A DNA stretch of 64,000 bases from Azospirillum sp. OGB3 (GTDB lineage: Bacteria > Pseudomonadota > Alphaproteobacteria > Azospirillales > Azospirillaceae), in assembly GCF_014192915.1 (NCBI RefSeq), contig NZ_JACHYN010000008.1:215058-279057 (forward strand). Direction: 5' to 3'. Both the position numbers and the translations under genes were made by a program. The notes under the pieces were generated by a model. It made no database searches, had not been told where the DNA came from, and was given only the letters and a program-made list of their open reading frames with translations. Shown piece after piece: positions 24,771-32,642 of this stretch. How positions within the stretch are numbered: position 1 is the first letter of the stretch; each line of letters begins with the position of its first letter.

Positions 24771-27122
24771 TCAGCTCCGGTTCCGGTTCGCGCGCCCGAA
24801 CAGGCGGGATTTGCCCGGAACGGCAACGGGAAGGGCGGTGTCCGTGGGGGCGACCGCCGACAGGGGGCGCATCAGGCTGTCCTCCAGCGCGGGCGGCGGC
24901 GGCAACGCGCTCCAGTCGCGGGCGGCCAGCTCCTCTATCATCGCGGCCCAGCGGCGGGCGTGGAGCCAGCCGTTGTATTCGGAGGCGACACCGCGGGTGT
25001 AGCCCTGGTGCCGGCTGATCGAGCGGCGCTCCAGATGGTACAGCTCGACGGAGGGGACGTAGCGGATGTCCAGCCCGGCCTTGCGGACGCGCAGGCAGAG
25101 GTCGGAGTCCTCGTAGTCGCCGATGACATAGTCCTCGCAGAAGCCGCCCACGGCGTCGAAGGTCTCGCGGGTCATCATCAGGCAGGCGCCGGTCACGCCG
25201 GGCACGCTGCGCTCCCGCCGGGCGGGCAGGAAGTCGCGCGGCAGGCCCTTGAAGAAGTGATGGTTGTACCAGCGCCCGCGGACGTCGCGGTCGAAGTAGA
25301 GGCCGGCGTGTTGCAGGCTGTCGTCGTCGAACAGCAGCTTCGGCCCGACCGCCCCGGTGCCGGGCGCGCGCTCCAGCGCGGCGAGCAGGACGGGCAGCCA
25401 GCCGGGCTGGTCGGGGATCACGTCGGAATTCAGGAACAGCAGCGTCCGTCCGGTGGAGGCCGCGACGCCCGTGTTGTTGGCCGCCGAGTAGCCGTAATTG
25501 GCCGGCTGCACCAGCACCCGCATCGGCAGGCCGTAGAGCGCGTGGAAGCCGTGCAGCATGTGCACCAGCTCGTCGCGCTGCTCCGGGCTGTCGAGCACGA
25601 AGATCAGCTCCACCCCGGCCATGCCGGGATCGGTGGCGAAGCTGGAGAGCTGGAAGCGCAGGAACTCCAGCGCCTTGTAGAGCGGGACGATGACCGAGAC
25701 GGCGGGCGTCTCCGGACCGCGCCCGAAGGTGACCGTCTCCGGTTCGCCGCGGCTCGCCATGTGGGCCGCGTGGAGCGGTGCCACGGCCGGGGCGATCACC
25801 GTTTCCAGAACCAGCGGGGTCGCGTGCTGCGGCGGCAGGCTGCCGAGCACCGCGGCGCGGGCGTCGGCGGGCGACAGCGGGCGCAGCGGCGGCACCAGCC
25901 GGATCGACCCGCCGGAGCCCAGGCGAAGCTCGGCATGGACCTGGAGCGCCGCGGCGGGCTCGGGCGCGCCGGGCAGATAGGCGACGAAGCCGCTGCGGTC
26001 GGTGGACGGGGCGGTGCCGAACAGCTTCGCCACGTCCTCGCGCGGGAAGCGGTGCTCCAGCACCTCCAGCCGGCGCTCGCCGCCGAAGGGCGTGTGCACG
26101 GTGAGGCCGCCGGACAGGCCGTGCGGGTCGTGCACCCAGCCGGCCAGGAACAGCCCGCCGTCACCGGTCGGAACGGCGAGGTCGAGGGCGGCGCCGATGG
26201 AGCGCTTGGCGTCGGCGACCTGCCGCTTGGGCAGCGGGGCGAGCACCTGGAGTTCGCGCACCGCCGCCGCCGCCGTGGCATCCGACCGTCCGCGTTGGGC
26301 AAGCGCGTTCAGAATGTACTGACGCAGCTCCAACGGCGTGTCGCGGCGCGTGGACAGGCGTTCGGTCAGGCTCGGCAGGTTGGGCGCCACGGCCGAGAAG
26401 GCGCGGCAGGCCAGCCCGTTGCGGCCCAGCACCACCAGCAGGTTGCCCGGCGCGCACAGCGCCTTGTCCACCAGCAGCGACATGGCCGTACGCCCGCGCC
26501 GGTCCAGAGCGGAGCCGATGCAGACGTCAAAGGGGGAGGGGCCGACGGCGCCGGCGGTGATGATGACCGCCCCCGTCACCTCGCCGAAGCCCGACGACAG
26601 CGACCCGCCGCAGAGCAGAAGCTCGTCGGTCGCCATGGCGCGGGCGACGAGCGGGGAGGGGGTGGGCGACAGCTCCAGCACCATGCGGCGGCACACCGCG
26701 GCGAATCCGGCGTCGCTGCGCAGCGCCGGGGTGGAGCGCGCGAAATCGAACAGGAAACGGACCACACGCAGCCGCGACGGCGCGTCGAGGCTGCCGAGCA
26801 GGAAGGCGGGGTCGGGGTCGGGAACCTGCGGTTCGGACAGGACCTCCGCGACGACGCGGCTCTGGGCCACGAAACGGACGGGCGCACCGGAGATCCGGGG
26901 CGCCCGCAGGATCGACAGCACCCGCTGCCCACCCCAGCTCGTCCGGACGGACAAGGTGGTGTAGGGCGGCCGCACCTCCTCACCGTCGAGGGTGGGAACG
27001 ACGCGGCCGGAGGGCTCCGGTCCGTCGCTCTCCCACGAGGCGAGCACAAAGTCGTCGCCGAGCGCATGGAGCTGGGCGGACGTGATGGAGGCGGAGGCCG
27101 GCAGGACGGCGAGCACGGTCAT
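24771..27122 (-). CDS. Large GT2 glycosyltransferase with GWxxDP module
   Basis: 783 aa from the ATG at 27122, which has AAGGA upstream; an ATG at 27143 lacks this. A beta-rich module at about residue 327 (GLFLAGWVHDPHGLSGGLTV ... FPREDVAKLF) matches the one in the gene at 20470. The GT2 domain begins at about 474 (AVSVIVPLYKALEFLRF) and keeps the diagnostic residues: QPANYGYSAANNTG, LLFLNSDVIPDQPGW (metal-binding Asp near residue 565), VTGACLMMTRETFDAVGGFCEDY and the acidic DYEDSDLCLRVRKAG. It should be an active inverting sugar transferase, perhaps rhamnosyl- or similar. First gene of the glycan cluster, 74 bp downstream of the RTX gene. Confidence 0.9.
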   Translation of the reverse strand: MTVLAVLPASASITSAQLHALGDDFVLASWESDGPEPSGRVVPTLDGEEVRPPYTTLSVRTSWGGQRVLSILRAPRISGAPVRFVAQSRVVAEVLSEPQVPDPDPAFLLGSLDAPSRLRVVRFLFDFARSTPALRSDAGFAAVCRRMVLELSPTPSPLVARAMATDELLLCGGSLSSGFGEVTGAVIITAGAVGPSPFDVCIGSALDRRGRTAMSLLVDKALCAPGNLLVVLGRNGLACRAFSAVAPNLPSLTERLSTRRDTPLELRQYILNALAQRGRSDATAAAAVRELQVLAPLPKRQVADAKRSIGAALDLAVPTGDGGLFLAGWVHDPHGLSGGLTVHTPFGGERRLEVLEHRFPREDVAKLFGTAPSTDRSGFVAYLPGAPEPAAALQVHAELRLGSGGSIRLVPPLRPLSPADARAAVLGSLPPQHATPLVLETVIAPAVAPLHAAHMASRGEPETVTFGRGPETPAVSVIVPLYKALEFLRFQLSSFATDPGMAGVELIFVLDSPEQRDELVHMLHGFHALYGLPMRVLVQPANYGYSAANNTGVAASTGRTLLFLNSDVIPDQPGWLPVLLAALERAPGTGAVGPKLLFDDDSLQHAGLYFDRDVRGRWYNHHFFKGLPRDFLPARRERSVPGVTGACLMMTRETFDAVGGFCEDYVIGDYEDSDLCLRVRKAGLDIRYVPSVELYHLERRSISRHQGYTRGVASEYNGWLHARRWAAMIEELAARDWSALPPPPALEDSLMRPLSAVAPTDTALPVAVPGKSRLFGRANRNRS

Positions 27123-27196
27123 GCGTTCCTTAGCCGGACCCATCGGCGGCGTGCGGAAAACACGCCGCCGGTCCGGTCCCTGGGTGGGTTACGTCT

Positions 27197-28018
27197 TTAG
27201 TGAATGACGAAGAAGTCGTTCGGGTTGTTGTGAACTTCGTCGGCCGAAACGCCCTTCAGCATGATGCTGTCGCCGTTGCCGAGATCGATGACGGCGTTGC
27301 CGCCCATGTCGGTGACGCGGGCCGCCAGATCGGAGGCGTCGTTGATCTCCAGACCGTTGATGTTGCGCTCGATCTGCAGGACATCCTCGCCGGCGCGGAA
27401 GTCGAGAACGACGTCCTGGCCGCCGCCGCCGGAGAAGACGAAGATGTCGTTGCCGGCGCCGCCGGTGAGGATGTCGTTGCCCGCACCGCCTTCGAGGATG
27501 TCGTTGCCGTCACCGCCGGACAGGAAGTCGTCGCCCTCGCCACCCTTCAGGATGTCGTCGCCGGTGCCGCCCATCAGGATGTCGTTGCCCGCACCGCCAT
27601 CCAGATAATCGTTGTGGCCGCCGCCCATCAGGACGTCGTCGCCGTTGCCGCCGCGCAGAATGTCGGCGCCGTCGCCGCCGTTCAGGACATCGTCGCCGTT
27701 GCCGCCATCGAGGATGTCATTGCCGCGGCCGCCGATCAGAACGTCGTCGCCGTTGCCGCCGGACAGGTAATCGTCGCCGTCCCCGCCATCCAGCGTGTCG
27801 TTGCCGTTGCCGCCGTCCAGGACGTCGGCCCCGCTGCCGCCGCTCAACAGGTCGTTCCCGTTGCCGCCGAACAGGGCGTCGCGCCCGTCGCCGCCGAGGA
27901 TCGTGTCGGCGCCGTTGCCACCCATCAGGATGTCGTCACCGTTGCCGCCGTCGATGAAGTCGTTGCCGTTGGTGCCGGTGACGATGTCGTCATAGTTGCC
28001 GCCAGGAAGGGTGGCCAT
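27197..28018 (-). CDS. Mini RTX protein (hemolysin-type calcium-binding repeats)
   Basis: 273 aa, of which about residues 10-200 are uninterrupted nonapeptide repeats GGxGxDxLx (for example GGNGNDLLSGGSGADVLDGG). About twenty repeats can be counted. The remaining 70 residues form the usual post-repeat region (NDIFVFSGGGGQDVVLDFRAGEDVLQI, NAVIDLGNGDSIMLKGV) and end in NDFFVIH, a plausible uncleaved type I secretion signal. No catalytic or adhesive domain is present, so it is a calcium-binding secreted scaffold or surface layer-like protein. AAGGAG lies eight bases before the ATG at 28018. The T1SS genes at 29050-32141 on the same strand are the obvious exporter. Confidence 0.92.
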   Translation of the reverse strand: MATLPGGNYDDIVTGTNGNDFIDGGNGDDILMGGNGADTILGGDGRDALFGGNGNDLLSGGSGADVLDGGNGNDTLDGGDGDDYLSGGNGDDVLIGGRGNDILDGGNGDDVLNGGDGADILRGGNGDDVLMGGGHNDYLDGGAGNDILMGGTGDDILKGGEGDDFLSGGDGNDILEGGAGNDILTGGAGNDIFVFSGGGGQDVVLDFRAGEDVLQIERNINGLEINDASDLAARVTDMGGNAVIDLGNGDSIMLKGVSADEVHNNPNDFFVIH

Positions 28019-28740
28019 GAATCATACTCCTTAACGATGGGATTCGGTGGGGTGGGGGATTTCCTACCCCGAAATGGCGAGGTACCACTAAGCCTTTACC
28101 CAAATACCGTTCGGCATGGCTGTGACAAACATAAGGTCAAACCCAGGCAAATCTTGAGTTCATAGAGTCAGAACACAATAATCATCAACGTTCATTACGT
28201 CATTCCTGTCACCTTGGCTTCAAAGCCCTTCGAAAATCTAAACATCTAATTTTGGACACAGTGCCGAATTGGCGGTTTTACGGCTCTCGTCCAAGACGAA
28301 GACTCATGATTAGCCGAAGATGCAGAATTGTTGGCTCATAATACTTTTAAAGATATCGGGAAGGCGTTTCGGTCGAAATTCGACGAAATGCCCTGAAATG
28401 ACCCGCAAGTCCTATGCGTTTGGCTTAGGATTATGCCGATCTTCATTGCCCTTAGGGGGCGTCCGGCGATGCTGCGGCGCATTCAAAACCCCGGCTTTTA
28501 AAAATGCTGGCGGGGAAGGCCGGAGAATTTAAAAGCCGGAATTTGAAAGCGAAGGCGGGGCGGTGGGGGCCGCCGGGAGGCGCGCGGCGCCCGCAACGCC
28601 GTTGTCCGGACCTTCCAGGCAGGCTTTTTCCGATCTCCAGACCGTTCCGGCGGCCCGCCGAGGTCGGGCCGAGCGCCGCCGGACGGCTGTGAGCGACGCC
28701 CCGGAAGGGGTGAAAATTTTTGTCTTGCGTCCGCCCGAAA
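28019..28740. other. 720-bp AT-richer intergenic region upstream of the RTX gene
   Basis: No supported gene. About 28080-28430 is markedly less GC-rich than the rest of the window and contains short palindromes such as TCGAAATTCGA. It should hold the leftward promoter of the RTX gene and probably binding sites for a silencer or stationary-phase regulator, but no specific site can be assigned. A perfect 12-bp inverted repeat (28492-28540) lies near the right end. The last 150 bp return to high GC. Confidence 0.5.
28492..28540. repeat. Inverted repeat with 12-bp perfect arms
   Basis: CCGGCTTTTAAA at 28492-28503 and TTTAAAAGCCGG at 28529-28540, separated by 25 bp. It lies in the region between the RTX gene and the small gene at 28741. 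It could be a structured 3' end or a binding site. It is not followed by a U-tract on either strand. Confidence 0.6.
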
Positions 28741-28956
28741 TCAGGCCTTGCCGGCCTCGGCGGCGTCCAGAGCCACCCGCGCCAACTGCATCAGCTTGTC
28801 GTCGACCGCCGCCCGGTCATAGCCGGGGCTGTCGGCCAGCGAATCACGCAGCCGCATCGCGATGAACTCGCCGGTGTGGTGCTTGTCGTAGAGATGGACG
28901 TCGCCGATGGCGTCGGCGACGCGCTTCAGGGTGTTCCGGTCCCACTGTGTGGTCAT
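28741..28956 (-). CDS. Small hypothetical protein next to the T1SS
   Basis: 71 aa: a soluble, mostly helical, charged protein (MTTQWDRNTLKRVADAIGDV ... AVDDKLMQLARVALDAAEAG). GGGAG lies about ten bases before the ATG at 28956, within one arm of a long hairpin. No family recognised. It is codirectional with the type I secretion genes and starts 93 bp after the HlyD stop, so it may be co-transcribed with them. Codon use is like its neighbours, and the coding call rests on that and on the ribosome site. Confidence 0.55.
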   Translation of the reverse strand: MTTQWDRNTLKRVADAIGDVHLYDKHHTGEFIAMRLRDSLADSPGYDRAAVDDKLMQLARVALDAAEAGKA

Positions 28957-28959
28957 GCT

Positions 28960-29023
28960 CGCACGCTCCCTTCCTGGCCTGTCGGCCCTTGGTCTTGCCT
29001 GCTTGGCAACGGAGGAGCGTGCG
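28960..29023 (-). promoter_or_regulatory. Long hairpin overlapping the ribosome site of the 71-aa gene
   Basis: CGCACGCTCC (28960-28969) and GGAGCGTGCG (29014-29023) are perfect 10-bp inverse copies, with an inner TTGCC-TGCTT-GGCAA hairpin. On the leftward transcript the inner arm contains the GGGAG ribosome site of the gene at 28741-28956. The structure can act as an attenuator after the secretion genes or as a translational switch for the small gene. Confidence 0.5.
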
Positions 29024-29049
29024 AAATGATCCGGCGCGGCGCCCTGCGG

Positions 29050-30423
29050 TCAGTTCTCGCGGAAGGCGCGGTTCATGCCGTCGGTCAGCGGCGTCAGGAA
29101 ATACTCGATGGCCTTGCGGGTGTGCCCGTGGATCATCACCTCGGTCGGCATGCCGGGATGCAGGTCCACGTTCGGCAGCGCCTTCAGCGCCGCGGCGTCA
29201 AGGCTGATCCGGGCGAGGAAATAGGCCTGCCCGGTGCGCTCGTCCTCAAGCTGGTCTGCCGAGAGGGTCAGCACCTTCCCCTGCACCGGCGGCACCAGCC
29301 GCTGTCGGTAGCCGACCAGCCGCACCATGGAGCTGCCGCCCACATCGATGTTCTGCACATCGGCGGGGGCGACTCGGGCCTCGACGATCAGCCCGTCGTC
29401 CTGCGGGACGATGTCGAGGATGCCCTGGCCCGCCGGGATGACGCCGCCCGGCGTGTAGAAGCGCAGGTTGGTGACCCGGCCGGCCTGGGGCGAGACGAGT
29501 TCCTGGCGCTTCAGCACGTCGCCGGCACTGCGCAGCCGCTCCGACAGGTCGGAGACGGTGGCCTGGATGGTCTGAAGCTCGTTGCCGACCTCCGACCGCC
29601 GGTTGTTGCCGAGGTTGATGATCTCCAGTTCCGCTGCGGCGATGCCCTGCTCGGCCTTCGACTTGTCGGCCTGGATCTCGCCCAGCCGGCCCTTGGTGTC
29701 GGCGACGTTGCGCTGAAGCTCCAGCATGCGCGGCTTGCGCTCGTAGCCCTTGGCGAGCAGCGTCTCGACGATCCGCAGCTCGTCCTGGGTGTAGCGCAGC
29801 CGGTCGTTGGCGGCGACGCGCTGCGAATCGAGTGCCACCAGCTCGTCACGGAGCTGACCGATTCGTTTGCGCTGGATGGAGATCTGCCCCTCGTACGCGT
29901 CGCGCCGCGATTCGAACAGCCGCTGCTCCGCAGCCAGCGCCTCGGCGGCGACGGAGCTGGTCTTGGCGGCGGCCACCAGCTCGTCGGCGTAGACCGGGGC
30001 TTTCGCGTCGGTCTGCTCGGCGCGCAGCCGGGCGAGCCGGGCCAGCGAGGTCCAATACTGCCCGTGAAGCTGGGCGACCACCGCGCCGCTCTGCGTGGTG
30101 TCGAGCCGCAGCAGGATTTGCCCGGCCGTCACCATGTCGCCGTCCTTAACCAGCAGCTCGCTGAGGATGCCGCCCTCCAGGTGGGACACGGTCTTGCGGT
30201 GGCTTTCCACCATGATGGTGCCGGGCGCGATGGCCGCGCTGTCCAGGCTGGCGGTGAAGGCCCAGCCGAAGAAGCCGCCGAAGCCGATGGCGACGGCCAA
30301 CGCCCCCGCCAGCGCCGTGCCGCGCAGCGTCGGCTCGTGCGGCGTCACGTCGATGACCGGCGACCAGGCGGCGGTGAGCGGGGATTGCGGAGTCGGAGCA
30401 GGGGTGATCGTCGTGTCGGTCAT
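29050..30423 (-). CDS. HlyD-family membrane fusion protein of a type I secretion system
   Basis: 457 aa from the ATG at 30423, overlapping the stop of the ABC gene (ATGA). One N-terminal span (GTALAGALAVAIGFGGFFGWAF) is followed by the lipoyl half-motif VESHRKTVSHLEGGILSELLVKDGDMVTAGQILLRLDTTQ. A long coiled-coil hairpin comes next (residues about 130-310), then LVSPQAGRVTNLRFYTPGGVI, VPQDDGLIVEARVAPADVQNIDVG and the terminal PGMPTEVMIHGHTRKAIEYFLTPL. This is the PrtE/HlyD pattern. It bridges the inner-membrane ABC protein and an outer-membrane TolC-type channel that is not encoded here. Confidence 0.93.
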   Translation of the reverse strand: MTDTTITPAPTPQSPLTAAWSPVIDVTPHEPTLRGTALAGALAVAIGFGGFFGWAFTASLDSAAIAPGTIMVESHRKTVSHLEGGILSELLVKDGDMVTAGQILLRLDTTQSGAVVAQLHGQYWTSLARLARLRAEQTDAKAPVYADELVAAAKTSSVAAEALAAEQRLFESRRDAYEGQISIQRKRIGQLRDELVALDSQRVAANDRLRYTQDELRIVETLLAKGYERKPRMLELQRNVADTKGRLGEIQADKSKAEQGIAAAELEIINLGNNRRSEVGNELQTIQATVSDLSERLRSAGDVLKRQELVSPQAGRVTNLRFYTPGGVIPAGQGILDIVPQDDGLIVEARVAPADVQNIDVGGSSMVRLVGYRQRLVPPVQGKVLTLSADQLEDERTGQAYFLARISLDAAALKALPNVDLHPGMPTEVMIHGHTRKAIEYFLTPLTDGMNRAFREN

Positions 30424-32141
30424 GCGGATTCTCCCGTCCGGACTAGGCGGGCCACCTTCACGGCGCCGCCGGGCTGGACCATCTTCAGCACGTCGGTGCG
30501 TTCGCCGAAATGCTCGACCATGCCGTCCTTGAGGACGAGCAGCTTGTCGGCCACCGACACGATGGAGGGGCGGTGGGCGACCATCACAATGGTCGCGCCG
30601 TCGCGGCGCGCGTGGTTGATCGCGGTCAGCAGCGCCTGCTCGCCCTCGTGGTCGAGGTTCGAGTTGGGCTCGTCCAGCACGATCAGGCGGGGCTTGCCGA
30701 ACAGCGCGCGGGCCAGCGCGATGCGCTGCCGCTGGCCGCCGGACAGGGCGAAAGCGTTCTCGCCGACCGGCGTGTCGTAGCCGAAGGGCAGGCGCCCGAT
30801 CATGTCGTGGACGCCGGCCAGCCGGGCGGCGCGCACGATCTCCGCCGGGTCGGCCTGGGCCATGCGGGCGATGTTCTCGCCGATGGTGCCGTCGAGCAGC
30901 GCCACCGATTGCGGGACGTAGCCGACATATTGGCCGAAGCTCTCGCGCTCCCACAGGAAGGTGCTGGTGCCGTCGAGGTAGATGCCGCCGGCGGTGGGCT
31001 CCCAGATGCCGACGAGCAGGCGGGCGAGAGTCGACTTGCCGGCCCCCGACGGGCCGATGATCCCCAGCACCTCGCCGGGCTCCAGCGCGAAGGAGACGCC
31101 GCGCAGCACCGGGCGCTGCAGGCCCTTCGGCACATGGCTGACGCGGTCGACGGCCAGGCGCCCGTCGGGGCGGGGCAGCGGCATGGTGCTGCGCCGCGCA
31201 CCCTCGCCGTTCAGAAGCTCGCGGATGCGCTTGTGGGCGGTCTGGGCGACGATCCATTGCCGCCAGTTCTCCACCAGATGCTCGAAGGGCTGGAGCAGGC
31301 GGGCCATGATGATGCCGGTGGCGATCATGCTGCCCGGCGACGCCTCGTTCCGGATGACCAGCGCGGCGCCCGCGGAGATGGTGGCGATCTGCAGGATCAG
31401 CCGCAGCGAGCGGGAGGCCGACGCCATGCCGCGCGACAGCACCACGCCCCGGTCGATCAGCGAGGCGGAGCCGATCTGCGCCATCTGCCAGCGCCGGGCC
31501 AGCGGCGGCAGCATGCCCATGGCCTCGATGGCCTCGGCGTGGCGGACGGTGCTGGCGACGTCGGCGAAGACCTTGGCCGATGCCTCGTTCGCCTCGGCGA
31601 TGGGGCGGCGGGTCAGCGCGTCGGTCAGCGCGTTCATGGTCAGCAGCAGCAGCGCCGACCCCACCGCGATCCAGCCGTAGATCGGGTGCAGGATGAACAG
31701 GATGACCAGGAAGATCGGCGTCCACAGCAGGTCCAGCGGCACCACCACGGCGTTGCTGGTCATGAAGTTGCGCAGGTCGTTCAGGTCGCGCATCGTCTGG
31801 CCGGCGTTGCGCGTCCCGCCACCCAGCGCGTCCACGATGGATGCCTGCAGCGCCGGCACGTTGAAGCGGTGAGCGATCACCGCCCCGCAGACCAGGAAGG
31901 CGCGCGCCCGGATGAAGTCCAGCACGCCGTACAGCACCAGCCCGCCCACGGAGATCACCGCGAGCATCGTCAGCGTCTCCAGGCTGCGGCTGCTCATCAC
32001 GCGGTCGTAGACCTGCATCGTGTAGAGCGGCACCACCAGCATCAGGATGTTGACGAAGAAGGTGAGGGCGCCGGCCAGCAGCAGGCCGCGTCCGATCTTC
32101 CGGTAGGCTTGGGTCAGCAGGGTCCGATCCATACCGCTCAT
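30420..32141 (-). CDS. Type I secretion ABC transporter (PrtD-like permease/ATPase)
   Basis: 573 aa. Six membrane spans occupy residues about 15-290. The ATPase domain shows Walker A GPSGAGKST, signature LSGGQRQR and Walker B RLIVLDEPNSNLD, with the D-loop and the switch His in VMVAHRPS. It lacks an N-terminal C39-type peptidase domain, so it belongs to the protease/RTX exporters (PrtD type) that recognise an uncleaved C-terminal signal. The mini RTX protein at 27197 is the likely client; the beta-helix protein at 13267 is a possible one. AAGGAA precedes the ATG at 32141. Confidence 0.94.
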   Translation of the reverse strand: MSGMDRTLLTQAYRKIGRGLLLAGALTFFVNILMLVVPLYTMQVYDRVMSSRSLETLTMLAVISVGGLVLYGVLDFIRARAFLVCGAVIAHRFNVPALQASIVDALGGGTRNAGQTMRDLNDLRNFMTSNAVVVPLDLLWTPIFLVILFILHPIYGWIAVGSALLLLTMNALTDALTRRPIAEANEASAKVFADVASTVRHAEAIEAMGMLPPLARRWQMAQIGSASLIDRGVVLSRGMASASRSLRLILQIATISAGAALVIRNEASPGSMIATGIIMARLLQPFEHLVENWRQWIVAQTAHKRIRELLNGEGARRSTMPLPRPDGRLAVDRVSHVPKGLQRPVLRGVSFALEPGEVLGIIGPSGAGKSTLARLLVGIWEPTAGGIYLDGTSTFLWERESFGQYVGYVPQSVALLDGTIGENIARMAQADPAEIVRAARLAGVHDMIGRLPFGYDTPVGENAFALSGGQRQRIALARALFGKPRLIVLDEPNSNLDHEGEQALLTAINHARRDGATIVMVAHRPSIVSVADKLLVLKDGMVEHFGERTDVLKMVQPGGAVKVARLVRTGESA

Positions 32142-32642
32142 GCCGATTCCTTTTCTTGCGTCCCGCGTTCCGGCCGCGTTCCGGAGTCCCGCGTTCTCAG
32201 GTTTGGGGGCGGGCCATGAAGCCGGTCATGCAAAGGGATTCATGGTTAACGAATTGTTGAGGCGCGGCCGTACCGCATGAACTCCTTTTGAGACGAAGTC
32301 CGGACAAAGGCCGCCCATTGCGGGAAGACTGGTCCCGCGCCATTTCCGCTTACGTCCGGCGCTGCGCTGCGGCGTGTGACAAGTTTGAGCCCTTACCCCC
32401 TCCGGCGCCGATCGAAAGGGGTATTTGCAGCGCTGTAAAATGTTGTTCCATAACATTTTTCCGATGACACCCCGCGCCTTTCCCAGCGCCCGTGTCTCTT
32501 TTTCGTCAACTGGCCTTCCGTCTGAATTGACGGCATGGTGCATCGCGGAACTCTTGCACTTGCCACCGGGGGATGTACGATCCTTTGATGCCGGCGGGTG
32601 CCTGGACTGACGAATATTTCTCAAATCCAAGGAATATTTACG
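32142..32642. other. 500-bp divergent intergenic region between the T1SS and galE
   Basis: No supported gene on either strand. It should contain the leftward promoter of the secretion operon and the rightward promoter of galE. The recognisable element is the inverted repeat AAAATGTT-N7-AACATTTT at 32437-32459. Confidence 0.5.
32437..32459. promoter_or_regulatory. Perfect AT-rich inverted repeat upstream of galE
   Basis: AAAATGTT (32437-32444) and AACATTTT (32452-32459) with a 7-bp GTTCCAT spacer. Spacing and symmetry are those of a dimeric regulator site between the divergent T1SS and galE promoters. With a following T-run it could also be read as a weak terminator, but no gene ends here. 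Confidence 0.4.

Noticed and set aside
27400..27990. Regular short DNA repeats that could be mistaken for a CRISPR array
   Set aside because: The period is 27 bp in frame and encodes GGxGxDxLx; there are no unique spacers and no cas genes.
27200..28165. Rightward frame with repeated VVAVAA units opposite the RTX gene
   Set aside because: The periodicity comes from the 27-bp RTX repeat on the other strand. There is no ribosome site and no plausible protein.
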